From Citreicoccus inhibens (GTDB lineage: Bacteria > Myxococcota > Myxococcia > Myxococcales > Myxococcaceae), in NCBI RefSeq assembly GCF_019039035.1, contig NZ_JAHNZT010000020.1:62001-126000 (forward strand): DNA of 64,000 nt. Direction: 5' to 3'. Position 1 is the stretch's first letter, and each line of letters begins with the position of its first letter. Both the position numbers and the translations under genes were made by a program. Of the stretch, positions 24,134-34,705 are shown in pieces. The notes beneath the pieces were generated by a model, which saw nothing but the letters and a program-made list of their open reading frames with translations, did no database searches and was not told the DNA's origin.

Positions 24134-25078
24134 TCACCAACCGTGGCGGTCGAGCCAGCTTCGGAGGGTGCGGGCGATGTCGTCGGGCACGTCCTCTGGG
24201 GCGTGGTGTCCCGCCGGGCTGAGCGGGACGATTTCGAGGCCTGGCAGGGTGGTGCGCACCCACTCGATGATGCCCGGTGCGCTGAGGCCGGTATTGCCGA
24301 ACGTCAGGAAGAGGGCCGGCTTGGGGGAGGGTTGGGCAAGCCATGCGGCGTTGTGTTCGACGACGGCGACCACGTCCGCGGGCTCGCCGTCGATGGGAAT
24401 CTCACGCGGCCACTGGAGCATGGGGCGGCGTGACTCGGGAGTCGGGAAGGGGGCGGAGTAGGCCTCGCGGGCGCTCTCGGTGAGGCCCGTCTTGACGCCA
24501 TTGCCGAGGGAGCGAGGGAGAAACTCGTTCTGCTCGAGGACCATTTTCTCGCCGACGCCGGGCGTGCGCAGCGCGCGGAACATCTGCTCGCCCTGGGCAG
24601 GCCAGTCGCTCCAGTGCATCGGGCGGAGGAACGTCTCGAAGACCACGACGCCGCGCACGCGGTCCGGGTGGCGCGCGGCCCAGTCCAAGGCGAGCACGCC
24701 GCCCCAGTCATAGCCGACGAGCACGACGTCGTTGAGCTTGAGCGCATCGAACCAGGCGTCGAGGTAGCGCGCATGGTCTGCGAAGCGATAGGCGATGTCG
24801 GGCTTGCCGGAGCTGCCCATCCCGATGAGGTCGGGCGCGAGGATGCGGCCCCGGTCGGCGAGCTGGGGCGTCACGTTGCGCCACACGTACGAGGACGTGG
24901 GGTTGCCGTGGAGGAACACGATGGGCGAGCCGGTGCCTTCCTCGCGATAGGAGATGAAGGAGTCGAGGACAGGAATCTGGCGGAGAGTGGACATGGGCGT
25001 GTGTTGGGGGAGGACGGTGGGAGCGGAGTGGCACGCGATGAGCGCGCCGATGACGAGACAGCCAAGCAGTCTGTTCAT
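24134..25078 (-). CDS. Secreted lipoprotein haloalkane dehalogenase
   Basis: Alpha/beta-hydrolase of 314 residues, closest in motifs to subfamily II haloalkane dehalogenases, which replace a halogen on an alkane with water. Visible are the oxyanion/halide segment HGNPTSSYVWRN (Asn59), the nucleophile Asp124 in GYDWGG followed by the halide-binding Trp125, the acid Glu148 in VVFETFLRP, and the catalytic His291 in AGHHAPED. The start at 25,078 gives a lipoprotein signal (LLGCLVIGALIAC), so the enzyme would be exported and lipid-anchored; most known family members are cytoplasmic. The gene is divergent from a LysR regulator 67 bases away, which probably controls it. Substrate unknown. Confidence 0.85.
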   Translation of the reverse strand: MNRLLGCLVIGALIACHSAPTVLPQHTPMSTLRQIPVLDSFISYREEGTGSPIVFLHGNPTSSYVWRNVTPQLADRGRILAPDLIGMGSSGKPDIAYRFADHARYLDAWFDALKLNDVVLVGYDWGGVLALDWAARHPDRVRGVVVFETFLRPMHWSDWPAQGEQMFRALRTPGVGEKMVLEQNEFLPRSLGNGVKTGLTESAREAYSAPFPTPESRRPMLQWPREIPIDGEPADVVAVVEHNAAWLAQPSPKPALFLTFGNTGLSAPGIIEWVRTTLPGLEIVPLSPAGHHAPEDVPDDIARTLRSWLDRHGW

Positions 25079-25113
25079 GGACGCAATATGCGGCCGACGA
25101 GACATTCCTGGCA

Positions 25114-25140
25114 GTGATGATTCGTGACGAGTAACATCAC
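25114..25140. promoter_or_regulatory. Candidate LysR operator between dehalogenase and regulator genes
   Basis: In the 67-base divergent gap, GTGAT and ATCAC arms (25,114-25,118 and 25,136-25,140) form an interrupted palindrome of 27 bases. Divergent LysR regulators commonly bind such sites and control both genes. Confidence 0.4.
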
Positions 25141-25145
25141 GGTTC

Positions 25146-26054
25146 ATGAGCATTCAGATCGGGGCCATCGACCTCAATCTCCTCCTGGTCCTCCACACCG
25201 TGCTGGCCGAGCGCAGCGTGGTCCGTGCGTCCGAGCGGCTCCACGTCACGCCCTCGGCCATCAGCAACAGCCTGGCGCGACTCCGAGCCCTGCTCGGGGA
25301 CCCGCTCGTGACGCGCAAGGGGCGAGGCATCGTCCCCACGCCGAGGGCGCTCGCGCTGGCGCCTGCGATCGGACGAGGTCTGCGTGAGATGGAGCTCGCG
25401 CTGCACGAGGTCCCATTCGAGCCGCTCCGGTGCAAGCAGACCTTCACCTTGGCCGTCTCGGATGCGGGGCAGCTCACGTGGGTGCCACGCATCGCGGCGC
25501 GGATGCGAGAGGAACTGCCGGACGCGCGGCTGAAGGTGGTAGGGATTGATTCACTCGTCTCGTTGGGGGACTTGGGGGCGGGACAGGTGGACTTGCATCT
25601 GGGGCTGGCGGGGCAGGGGGCGGGGCTGCACTTCGAGCCGTTGCTGACGGAGCGCACGGTGCTTGTGGCGGGCCGAGGGCATTCGACATCGGGCAAGCGG
25701 CTGACGGCGCGGGCGTTGGGTGAGCTCCACCATGTCCACGTGGACATGGTTCCAGGGAAGAACTTCGGTGACGCGGTGGGGGCCGCCTATGCGCGGGCAG
25801 GTATTCCACGTGCGGTCGTCATGACGGTGCCCACGTTCACCGCGGCGGCGGCGGTCGTCGCGGCGACGGAGTTGGTCGCGACGTTTCCGGAGTCACTCGT
25901 GCGGGAGCAGGGGGCACGTCTCGCAGTGCATCCGGTCGACGCGCCTTATCCCGCGCGCTCCGTCAAGATTTCGATGTGCTGGCACGAGCGAACCCACGTG
26001 GACCCAGCGGCGCGCTACTTTCGCGAACTCGTGAGGCGAGGCGTCCTGCCGTGA
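25146..26054 (+). CDS. LysR family transcriptional regulator
   Basis: A 302-residue regulator. The N-terminal winged helix (about residues 8-67) has the family pattern DLNLLLVLHTVLAERSVVRA and the recognition helix VTPSAISNSLARLRALLGDP. The rest is the two-lobe periplasmic-binding-protein-like effector domain (about 95-302; FTLAVSDAGQLTWVPRIAARM). It is transcribed away from the dehalogenase gene across a 67-base gap, so it most likely controls that gene in response to a small molecule, possibly a dehalogenase substrate or product (inference). Confidence 0.9.
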   Translation: MSIQIGAIDLNLLLVLHTVLAERSVVRASERLHVTPSAISNSLARLRALLGDPLVTRKGRGIVPTPRALALAPAIGRGLREMELALHEVPFEPLRCKQTFTLAVSDAGQLTWVPRIAARMREELPDARLKVVGIDSLVSLGDLGAGQVDLHLGLAGQGAGLHFEPLLTERTVLVAGRGHSTSGKRLTARALGELHHVHVDMVPGKNFGDAVGAAYARAGIPRAVVMTVPTFTAAAAVVAATELVATFPESLVREQGARLAVHPVDAPYPARSVKISMCWHERTHVDPAARYFRELVRRGVLP

Positions 26055-26260
26055 CGATGGCGGGCATGACACCGAGTGGCTCGTCGCGATGCGCAGCGCC
26101 ACCATCCGGCGATGAGGAGGCGCGGGTGGCACCCCAGGCTGGGGCCAGGCAGGAGCTGTGGACTGGGCAGCGCTGCCGAGGAGGCCGCGTGACGCTGCAA
26201 AGGAGAGAAGCAGACGCCGCTGTCTGGCTTCACCTTTCAGGACATGCTCAAACGCAACAC

Positions 26261-26764
26261 GTGCTCACTCGCCTTGCTGTCATCCCCGCCGTCGCGATGT
26301 TGATGACTGCCTGTGTTCGCGACGCAACTCCCCGCTGGAGCCCACCGCCCATGGCCCCCCAACACCCCCGTGAGTCAGAGGATGTCCGTGCCCTCCTCGC
26401 CCTCGAGGCGTCCATCGTCCGCGCCATCCAGGCCCGCGACACCCAGGCCCTCCAGGAATTGATGGCCCAGGACTTCGTCTTTCGCGGCGCGGGCGACGTG
26501 GAGACGGACCTGACGGCCTTCCTCGCCAACATCGCCGCCATCCCCGGCACCATCGTCTCCGTCGAAGCAGACACGGTGCGCGCCCATGTCTTCGGCGACA
26601 CCGGCGTGCTCACCGGCACCCAGCGGGCCCGCGTGCGTCTCCCCGATGGCACCGAAGTCACCGACGTGGGGCATTTCACCGACGTGTGCCAGCGTCGCGA
26701 CGGTCACTGGCGGGTCGTCCTCGCGCACAGCCTTCCCGCACCCCCTCCTTCGAACCCCGATTGA
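26261..26764 (+). CDS. NTF2/SnoaL-like lipoprotein (DUF4440-type)
   Basis: The GTG at 26,261 gives a 167-residue protein with a lipoprotein signal ending VAMLMTAC. The mature part (about 45-160) has an NTF2-like fold pattern: helix LEASIVRAIQARDTQALQELM, then DFVFRGAGDVETDL, and strands ending GHFTDVCQRRDGHWRVVLAHS. Such domains are small-molecule pockets or enzymes and cannot be assigned further. A much longer frame upstream, overlapping the LysR gene, has random composition and is not used. The ribosome site before GTG is weak, so the start is uncertain by a few codons. Confidence 0.65.
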   Translation: MLTRLAVIPAVAMLMTACVRDATPRWSPPPMAPQHPRESEDVRALLALEASIVRAIQARDTQALQELMAQDFVFRGAGDVETDLTAFLANIAAIPGTIVSVEADTVRAHVFGDTGVLTGTQRARVRLPDGTEVTDVGHFTDVCQRRDGHWRVVLAHSLPAPPPSNPD

Positions 26765-26897
26765 CGCAGGGGTAGCACTTCCTTCCCCACCGCCCTGACG
26801 ATCCGGCCCAGGGCCCTCCCAGCCTCCTCAACGGGGACCTCCCATCGTATACCGTGTGACGGGATGACCCGCAGCGTTCCCCCCGCGAGATTGAACC

Positions 26898-28763
26898 ATG
26901 CCAGTCCTCAAGTGTGTCCAGTGCCAGGCCGTCACGGTGTGGAAGCAGCCCCGCTTGGCCTGCGACAAGTGCAAGCAGTGGATGGCACCGCAGGGGAGGA
27001 TCATCGCCCAGAACTCCCACCAGTCGGGAGACACGTATGGCGTGGGCATGGCGCTGCTCGTCGAATCCACCAGCGAACTGCTGTTCCTCACCTCGCCCGA
27101 GGACAAGGGCTGCATGGAGAAGCTGGCCTATTACTCGGGGCTCGGTATCGAGAAGGAGCGCCTCGGGGTGCTCGTGCTGTGCACGGAGAACCTCGATAAC
27201 GACATGGATCCGCAGGCACTCGCCGCGCTCCAGCGGATCGCCACCGTCTACGGCTGCGCGGTAGGTACCAAGCTCGTGGATGGCCAGCTCGTCCGCGCCT
27301 GCGAGCCGAATCAGCTCTATCAGATGATGGTCAACCCAGGCCTCTTCGATCGGGACAAGAACCGCAGCCGCAGGACGGACCAGAGCCTCCTTCAGCACAG
27401 CCACCGCGCGGCGCACCTGCCCTACCTCGACCCCAAGAATCGAGCCCACGTCGCCGAGGTGGGCGCTAGCACGCGACTCGCCGCCGAGCACATCCGTGCC
27501 GACCTCAAGAAGGTCTTCAAGAAGGTCTGGCTGTCGGTGGCCGCGAGCGCGGATCGGATCGACACGAACAACCTCGCGCAGAATGTCGCCACCCAGATGG
27601 TGGACGGACTCGTCAAACAGCGGCCAGCGGGCGTGATGCTGCTCTGGGTCCGCAGCCTGAGCGCGGCCGAGCGCAACGAGCTCAAGGAGGGCCTGGGCAA
27701 GGGCGATCGCATGTTGCTCAAGACGCGCCGCGAGGCGGGGCTGCCGATCGACGCTCTCTTCTGGACCCTGTCGAAGAAGCGCAACCCGCAGCACCTGATG
27801 ACCCCGCAGCTCTTCGAGACGCTCCGCTACCTGGCGGAGATGATGAACTACGCGGTCGTGCCCATCGGGGACGAGGTGCTCTTCGACGAGTACCTGGCCG
27901 CCAGCGATGAAGCCAAGGGCCAGGTCTTCATTGGCACCACCGAGCACAACCTGATCAACTTCTGGGACCGGGAGGGGCTTCAGTGGTTCAAGGGCCCCGA
28001 GCGGCGCATCCGGCAGCTCTTCCTGCTCTGGCACCTGTTCCGGCTGCTCGCACGGCGGGGCATCCCGCTCGTGCAGGTCGGCCTCCGCTCGGGCGAGATG
28101 GAGAAGGCGGCCTACCTCGGCGTCCCCACCATCTACCTCGAGGAGGCGGTATCGGAGACGGGCGCGCGCATGCTGCCCGTCACCGTCGGCGGTGCATACG
28201 CGAAGGACGCGGAGCCCTCGGCCCACGCCAAGACGTGGTGGCAGGACGCCAACAAGCTGGACAAGCTCGTCTCCGGAAAGCTGCGCGAGGACCTCGAGAG
28301 CGCCAAGGCGAAGCTGCTGGCGGGAGACGGGAAGGCGTTCTGGGAGCAGCGGGTCCGCCAGCTCCGCACGTCCATCAAGGACGGCAACAAGGACCTCCAG
28401 CAACTGCGCACTGACCGTGGGGCGCACACGGCCACCCAGCTCAACACCTTCCTGCACGCCGTGACGGACCACTCCCCGATGACGAAGGACTCCAAGGGAG
28501 GCCTGCCGTTCTTCTTCCGGCTGACCACGAAGAACGTGGTGGGACTCTACGGCGCGCCCTCGCGCGGGGACGTGTTCAAGGTGCGGACGTGGTTGCGCGG
28601 GAAGTTCGAGGAGGATCAGCCCGCGAGCGACTGCCCGGACGCCCTGCTCCGGGGAACGCTCACCGAGTCGGAGATCGACCTCGCCTACAACACGCTGCTC
28701 AACATCCAGAGCGGCTTCGGCGACTACCTCAAGAGGTTCTTCCCGAGGGCCTTCCTGGCCTGA
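26898..28763 (+). CDS. Protein of unknown function with N-terminal zinc ribbon
   Basis: A 621-residue soluble protein that I do not recognise. Residues 6-25 form a CXXC...CXXC zinc ribbon (C6, C9, C22, C25). The middle holds a Lys/Arg-rich segment (about 185-215), a Trp/Leu-rich helix (RRIRQLFLLWHLFRLLARRG, near 360), then VGLRSGEMEKAAYLGVPTIYLEE. That last segment resembles the nucleotide-sugar end of some glycosyltransferase folds, but this is weak. The C-terminus is helical and charged. Signal peptide and membrane segments are absent. It has its own upstream gap of 133 bases and is followed by a short hairpin, so it is probably transcribed alone. Confidence 0.75.
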   Translation: MPVLKCVQCQAVTVWKQPRLACDKCKQWMAPQGRIIAQNSHQSGDTYGVGMALLVESTSELLFLTSPEDKGCMEKLAYYSGLGIEKERLGVLVLCTENLDNDMDPQALAALQRIATVYGCAVGTKLVDGQLVRACEPNQLYQMMVNPGLFDRDKNRSRRTDQSLLQHSHRAAHLPYLDPKNRAHVAEVGASTRLAAEHIRADLKKVFKKVWLSVAASADRIDTNNLAQNVATQMVDGLVKQRPAGVMLLWVRSLSAAERNELKEGLGKGDRMLLKTRREAGLPIDALFWTLSKKRNPQHLMTPQLFETLRYLAEMMNYAVVPIGDEVLFDEYLAASDEAKGQVFIGTTEHNLINFWDREGLQWFKGPERRIRQLFLLWHLFRLLARRGIPLVQVGLRSGEMEKAAYLGVPTIYLEEAVSETGARMLPVTVGGAYAKDAEPSAHAKTWWQDANKLDKLVSGKLREDLESAKAKLLAGDGKAFWEQRVRQLRTSIKDGNKDLQQLRTDRGAHTATQLNTFLHAVTDHSPMTKDSKGGLPFFFRLTTKNVVGLYGAPSRGDVFKVRTWLRGKFEEDQPASDCPDALLRGTLTESEIDLAYNTLLNIQSGFGDYLKRFFPRAFLA

Positions 28764-28803
28764 GCGCCGCGAGTCAGCGCCGCGAGCCTCGGCGCAACGC
28801 GGG

Positions 28804-28818
28804 GGGCTCAGAGAGCCC
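28804..28818. terminator. Weak hairpin after the zinc-ribbon gene
   Basis: GGGCTC-AGA-GAGCCC, a 6-base stem with a 3-base loop, about 40 bases after the stop codon and before the tRNA gene. No T tract. Confidence 0.3.
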
Positions 28819-28868
28819 ATGGACACGCCCACCACCACCGGCCGAAGCGCTGCGAGGCTTTGAGGGAA

Positions 28869-28941
28869 TGGGCCCTCCTGGATTCGAACCAGGGACCAAT
28901 CGGTTATGAGCCGACAGCTCTAACCGCTGAGCTAAGGGCCC
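28869..28941 (-). tRNA. tRNA-Ile (CAU, lysidine type)
   Basis: Minus-strand cloverleaf of 73 bases. Acceptor arms GGGCCCT/AGGGCCC pair, the D arm is TTAGCTCAGCGGTTAGAGC, the anticodon arm is CGGCTCATAACCG and the T arm carries GGTTCGAATCC. The anticodon is CAU. The GGGCCC acceptor stem and the overall sequence match bacterial tRNA-Ile2, whose C34 is converted to lysidine by TilS, and not an initiator or elongator Met tRNA. The 3' CCA is not encoded. Confidence 0.9.
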
Positions 28942-28996
28942 TCATCACGCGCGAGGCTGAGTATCGCTCCGCGCGCGGGGCTGGCAAGAGGGCCCT

Positions 28997-29353
28997 TCAG
29001 TCCAAGGCCTGCGGCGGCACCTTCACGCGATAGCCACCGTCGCGCGCGTCCACCTGGAGCCCCTCGGCGCGCAGCAGGCTCGCCTGCCGGTCTCCCACGG
29101 GCGACGCGAGCGTCCCGTCCGCGCGGACCACCCGCCACCAGGGCACGTCCTTCTTCGCGAGCTCCGGGGGCAGCATGCGCATCTCCCTCCCCACCGCCCT
29201 CGCCGCGCCGGGCTTGCCCGAGTACAGCGCCACCTGTGCGTATGTCCGCACCTGTCCACGCGGAATCGCGCGCACCGCGCGCCTCACGGCCTCGGAGAAG
29301 GGCAGGGGAGGGGACGCGGGAGCCTTGGCTGACTTCGTCTTCTTCTGGGCCAC
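28997..29353 (-). CDS. Alkyltransferase-like protein (ATL, MGMT family without Cys)
   Basis: A 118-residue protein matching the DNA-binding domain of O6-methylguanine methyltransferases (AIPRGQVRTYAQVA, ARAVGREMRMLP). In true enzymes the active-site motif is PCHRV; here the position reads VPWWRVVR, with Trp in place of the reactive Cys. This is the hallmark of ATL proteins, which bind O6-alkylguanine without repairing it and hand the lesion to nucleotide excision repair. The start at 29,353 adds a short Lys/Ala/Pro tail. It lies just upstream of the tRNA gene on the same strand. Confidence 0.85.
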   Translation of the reverse strand: MAQKKTKSAKAPASPPLPFSEAVRRAVRAIPRGQVRTYAQVALYSGKPGAARAVGREMRMLPPELAKKDVPWWRVVRADGTLASPVGDRQASLLRAEGLQVDARDGGYRVKVPPQALD

Positions 29354-29374
29354 GCGCGGACTCTAGAAACACGA

Positions 29375-29408
29375 AGGCCCCCGGTCCACGACTTGGGAAC
29401 GGGGGCCT
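29375..29408 (-). terminator. Hairpin after rpoD
   Basis: AGGCCCCCG and CGGGGGCCT pair perfectly around a 16-base loop, 26 bases past the rpoD stop. On the minus strand a T-rich run (TTCGTGTTTC) follows. Confidence 0.65.
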
Positions 29409-29434
29409 GGTGCTTTCACGCGGGGAGGCGCGCG

Positions 29435-31573
<2,139 letters not shown>

Positions 31574-31666
31574 TCGGGTACTTCTCCTTGAGGAAAATCA
31601 GATGCTTGAGGCCTGGGGCGAGCCGGCCGATCTACCGCAAAGTCGAGGTTTCTTACAAACGCGAAC

Positions 31667-33484
31667 TCAAACCGGTTGCATTGGGGCCTTTGTTCCCGCT
31701 CCGGATGGGCGCAACTCGTCCTCGATGCGCTTCTTGAGAGCCAGCAGCTCGATGCGCTCGGCCAGGAGCTGGCGAGTCTCCTCCGTCAAATCAAACGCCC
31801 CCGGCGTCTGCTCTGTCGCACGCTTTATATAAACGAGCCGCTCGGCGATCCGCCGCAGCATGATGTCTCGGCAGACAAGGATGAACTCGCTCTCCAGGGC
31901 GAGTCCTCCCTCGGAGAGCCGCCGCCATGCCGCGTCGATGGCCTTCTTCACCAGCTCACTGGTCTCGAACAACGCGTCGCTCGTCCCGCGTCCCGAGGTG
32001 GCGTGAGCCAGCACCACGCGCAGCCCCATGTGGGAAAGTTCGTCACACACGCGGAACGTGTCGCGGGCGAGCAGGCGAGGCTCGCGCAGGATGGCGGCCA
32101 CGTAGAGCGCTTCGCTCTCGGGAGGAGGGCGCTCGGCGACCGGGCGGGGCGCGGGGCGGGCCGTGGCCTCGTGGGCGGGTGGGGCCGGGGGCGCGGGCGG
32201 AGGTGTCTTGGCGCGCAACGACGTTTCAATCTGGGCCGGCTGCCAGCCGAAGTGGTCCGCCAGCGAGCCAAACAGCGCGGAGCGCACCAGCCCCGGGGGA
32301 ACCTGGACGGCCACGGGCTTGAGCCGCTCCAGCGCGGCCATCTTCTCCTCGAAGGTGGCCGCGCGGCCTTGCGGCAGCAGGGTGGCGAAGAGGTAGGTGG
32401 TGAGGGGCTGGGCGGCCTCCAGGAGGCGCTCCACGCCCTCGGCGCCCTCCCGGCGGGCGAAGGTGTCCGGGTCGTCTCCCTGGGGCAGCAAGGCGACGCG
32501 GGTGGGCGCGCCGGCGGCGAGCAGCGGGCCGGCCAGCCGCTCGACGGCCGCGAGCCCCGCCGCGTCTCCGTCCAGGAGCAGCACGAGGTCGCGTGCCTCG
32601 GCGCGGCGCAGCACCTGGAGGTGGCCCGCGGTCAGGTTGGTGGAGCACAGGGCCAGCGCGTGCTTCACGCCCACCTGGTGCAGCCCGATGCAGTCGAAGT
32701 AGCCCTCGACGAGCACCGCGGCCTTGCGCTTGCGCAGCTCGTCACGCGCCTGGTCCATCCCGAAGAGCGTCTCGCTCTTGTTGTACAGCCGGGACTCGCG
32801 CGAGTTGAGGTACTTGGGCCCGCCGTCCTCCACGCCCACCACGCGGCCACCAAAGGCGATGGGGCGGCCCTCTGGCGCGCGGATGGGCACCATGAGGCGG
32901 CTGCGGAAGAAGTCGAAGCAGCCGTCGCCGGAGTTGCGCTTGAGGACGAGGCCCGCCTTCATGCCCCACTCGAGCATGCCGTGCTTCTGGAAGCGGTCCG
33001 CCAGAAGACTCCAGGCGTGGGGCGCCCAGCCGAGACCAAACGCGTGGGCCACCTCGTCGGAGACGCCGCGGCTGTGCAGGTAGGCGCGGGCGGCGCGGCC
33101 CTCGTCCTCCTGCCAGAGCAGCGCGCGGAAGTGCTCGGCGGCCATGTCCGTGGCGGACTTGAGCTCCTGGCGCTCGCGCATCCCGGGGTCCTGCGCCGCC
33201 TCGAGGTCAATGCCTACCTCGCGGGCCAGGTCGCGCACCGCGTCCAGGAACGTCTTGCCCAGGTAGCGCTGGACGAAGGAGACCGCGTCGCCGCTCGCCC
33301 GGCAGCCGTGGCAGAAATAGAACCGCTTCTCCGGCACCACGTAGAAGGACGGCGTCTTCTCCTGGTGGAAGGGGCAGCGGCCCTTGAACTCGCGGCCGGC
33401 CTTCTTCAGCTCCACGTGCCGGGAGATGAGCGTGACGATGTCGACGCGCTCGAGGACTTCTTGAATCTTGTGTTCGGGAATCAC
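31667..33484 (-). CDS. dnaG: DNA primase
   Basis: Primase of 605 residues that makes RNA primers for replication. The N-terminal zinc-binding domain has CPFHQEK and FYFCHGC (residues about 37-62). The TOPRIM catalytic core follows with VEGYFDCIGLHQVG and LLLDGDAAGLAAVERL (Glu and the DGD acidic pair). The C-terminal helicase-binding domain is Pro/Ala-linked (about 430-600). The start is GTG at 33,482-33,484 after a GGGGGGAAGG site. It sits between yqeY and rpoD, as in the macromolecular synthesis operon of many bacteria. A terminator at 33,736 suggests that dnaG also has its own promoter in the preceding 250 bases. Confidence 0.96.
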   Translation of the reverse strand: MIPEHKIQEVLERVDIVTLISRHVELKKAGREFKGRCPFHQEKTPSFYVVPEKRFYFCHGCRASGDAVSFVQRYLGKTFLDAVRDLAREVGIDLEAAQDPGMRERQELKSATDMAAEHFRALLWQEDEGRAARAYLHSRGVSDEVAHAFGLGWAPHAWSLLADRFQKHGMLEWGMKAGLVLKRNSGDGCFDFFRSRLMVPIRAPEGRPIAFGGRVVGVEDGGPKYLNSRESRLYNKSETLFGMDQARDELRKRKAAVLVEGYFDCIGLHQVGVKHALALCSTNLTAGHLQVLRRAEARDLVLLLDGDAAGLAAVERLAGPLLAAGAPTRVALLPQGDDPDTFARREGAEGVERLLEAAQPLTTYLFATLLPQGRAATFEEKMAALERLKPVAVQVPPGLVRSALFGSLADHFGWQPAQIETSLRAKTPPPAPPAPPAHEATARPAPRPVAERPPPESEALYVAAILREPRLLARDTFRVCDELSHMGLRVVLAHATSGRGTSDALFETSELVKKAIDAAWRRLSEGGLALESEFILVCRDIMLRRIAERLVYIKRATEQTPGAFDLTEETRQLLAERIELLALKKRIEDELRPSGAGTKAPMQPV

Positions 33485-33735
33485 GCCTTCCCCCCCGCGG
33501 CTCGCGCTGGCCAGGGCGCCTGGGAGGCATCCTTCCAGCCCGGCCTGACGTCCCCCGGAGAGCCTCCACCCGCACAGGCGCTCCCCGCTCGGGCGGTGGG
33601 CGGCCCGTGGTGGGCGGACGCGGAGGAGGGGATGGGCACGTTCACGGACTCCTGCGGAGCCGCCACGCCGGCCCCTGGGTGGGCGGCGGACGATGCTCCC
33701 GCGGGTAGCCCTTAATGGGGCACGGGCGGCGGATC
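33485..33735. other. Leader/promoter region of dnaG
   Basis: About 250 bases between the yqeY terminator and the dnaG start, without a gene. It should hold a dnaG-rpoD promoter, but I see no strong -10/-35 match. Confidence 0.5.
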
Positions 33736-33773
33736 AAAAAAACCGCTCGGCGCTCCCCACCGGGTGGGAGGGC
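33736..33773 (-). terminator. Rho-independent terminator after yqeY
   Basis: On the minus strand a G/C-rich stem-loop (CTCCCACC / GGTGGGGAG with one bulge, then CCG-AG-CGG) is followed immediately by seven T (33,742-33,736). It lies 41 bases past the yqeY stop. This is the only clear stem-plus-T-tract terminator I saw in the window. Confidence 0.7.
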
Positions 33774-33814
33774 ACCGTGAGTTTCCGCACAGTGCCCGGG
33801 ACAGAAGCGTCCGC

Positions 33815-34273
33815 TCAGGACAGCTTCGCGAGCTGCGCCTTGACGGCCTCGGAGATGGCCCGGCCCTCGGCGCGACCCTGGACCTTGGGGTTCACGTTCT
33901 TCATGACGGCGCCCATGTCCTTGGGGCCCTTCGCACCCACCTCAGCGATGGCGGCCTGGATGGCGGCGATCAGCTCGTCGGGGGAGAGCTGCTGGGGCAG
34001 GTAGCCCTGGAGAACGGAAATCTCCGCCTCTTCCTTGTCAGCCAACTCGGGGCGGCCACCGGCGCGGAACTGCTCGACGGAGTCCCGGCGCTGCTTGATG
34101 AGGCCCGCGATGACCTGGAGCACGCCCGCGTCGTCGAGCGCCGAGGCACCCGGCTCCACTTCCTTGTACTTCACGGAGCTCTTCAGCATCCGCAGGACGC
34201 TGGTGGTCAGTTCGTTCTTGGACCGCATCGCGTCCTTCAGGTCCGCGTCGATGCGCTCTTTCAGGGTGGCCAT
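33815..34273 (-). CDS. yqeY: GatB/YqeY domain protein
   Basis: A 152-residue YqeY family protein, related to the tRNA-binding tail of the GatB subunit of amidotransferase. Visible are the N-terminal helix LKERIDADLKDAMRSKNELTTSVLRMLKSS and the C-terminal PKDMGAVMKNVNPKV plus AEGRAISEAVKAQL segments. It is often located beside rpsU and dnaG in bacteria; its function is uncertain, possibly linked to tRNA charging or translation. It lies 105 bases after rpsU and is closed by a Rho-independent hairpin. Confidence 0.92.
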   Translation of the reverse strand: MATLKERIDADLKDAMRSKNELTTSVLRMLKSSVKYKEVEPGASALDDAGVLQVIAGLIKQRRDSVEQFRAGGRPELADKEEAEISVLQGYLPQQLSPDELIAAIQAAIAEVGAKGPKDMGAVMKNVNPKVQGRAEGRAISEAVKAQLAKLS

Positions 34274-34378
34274 GTTCGGGACTCCCGGAGGTGGCGGGAA
34301 AGGGTACGGCGGGAACTGCGAGCGACGGGAGCCAGGGTTCCGACTGACGAAACCCCGGCTCCTCGGCGCGAGGCGCGC

Positions 34379-34573
34379 TTAGTACGACTTGCGGGCCTTC
34401 TTGACGGCGCGCTTCTTGGCGGCGAGCGCCTTCTTCTTGCGCTTCACGGAAGGCTTCTCGTAGTGCTCGCGCTTGCGGATCTCGGAGAGGATTCCGGCCT
34501 TCTCGGTGGCCTTCTTGAAGCGCTTCAGGGCGCTCTCGATGGACTCACCTTCCTTGACTCGAATACCGGGCAT
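34379..34573 (-). CDS. rpsU: 30S ribosomal protein S21
   Basis: A 64-residue basic protein. The ATG at 34,573 has a perfect GGAGGTGA site seven bases upstream; the longer frame from 34,657 has none. The family pattern [20 protein letters not shown] and a Lys/Arg-rich tail ([21 protein letters not shown]) identify bS21, which binds near the 3' end of 16S rRNA and helps initiation. It is the first gene of the macromolecular synthesis block, with its promoter at 34,630-34,657. Confidence 0.97.
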   Translation of the reverse strand: MPGIRVKEGESIESALKRFKKATEKAGILSEIRKREHYEKPSVKRKKKALAAKKRAVKKARKSY

Positions 34574-34629
34574 ACTGTCACCTCCTTCCGCCGATGCTGG
34601 AATGTAGGACTTCCTGAAAAGGGCAGGGG

Positions 34630-34657
34630 GTATTACCCAGCGGCCCGCAAAACGCAA
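34630..34657 (-). promoter_or_regulatory. Sigma-70 promoter of rpsU
   Basis: On the minus strand, TTGCGT (34,657-34,652), a 16-base spacer and TAATAC (34,635-34,630) form a good housekeeping promoter. The -10 box is about 57 bases before the rpsU start. Confidence 0.7.
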
Positions 34658-34705
34658 GGACGCACGACCAAAACCCTGCGTTCACTGGGCTACACTGTCC
34701 ACTTC

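Noticed and set aside
28869-28941. tRNA as insertion site of a mobile island to its left
   Set aside because: No integrase gene and no second copy of the tRNA 3' end found nearby.
34691-34696. TACACT as -10 box for the HEAT gene
   Set aside because: Only 10 bases from the start codon and without a matching -35.
33764-34705. Long upstream extension of the HEAT-repeat gene
   Set aside because: Antisense to yqeY and rpsU; the GTG at 34,706 starts a proper signal peptide.
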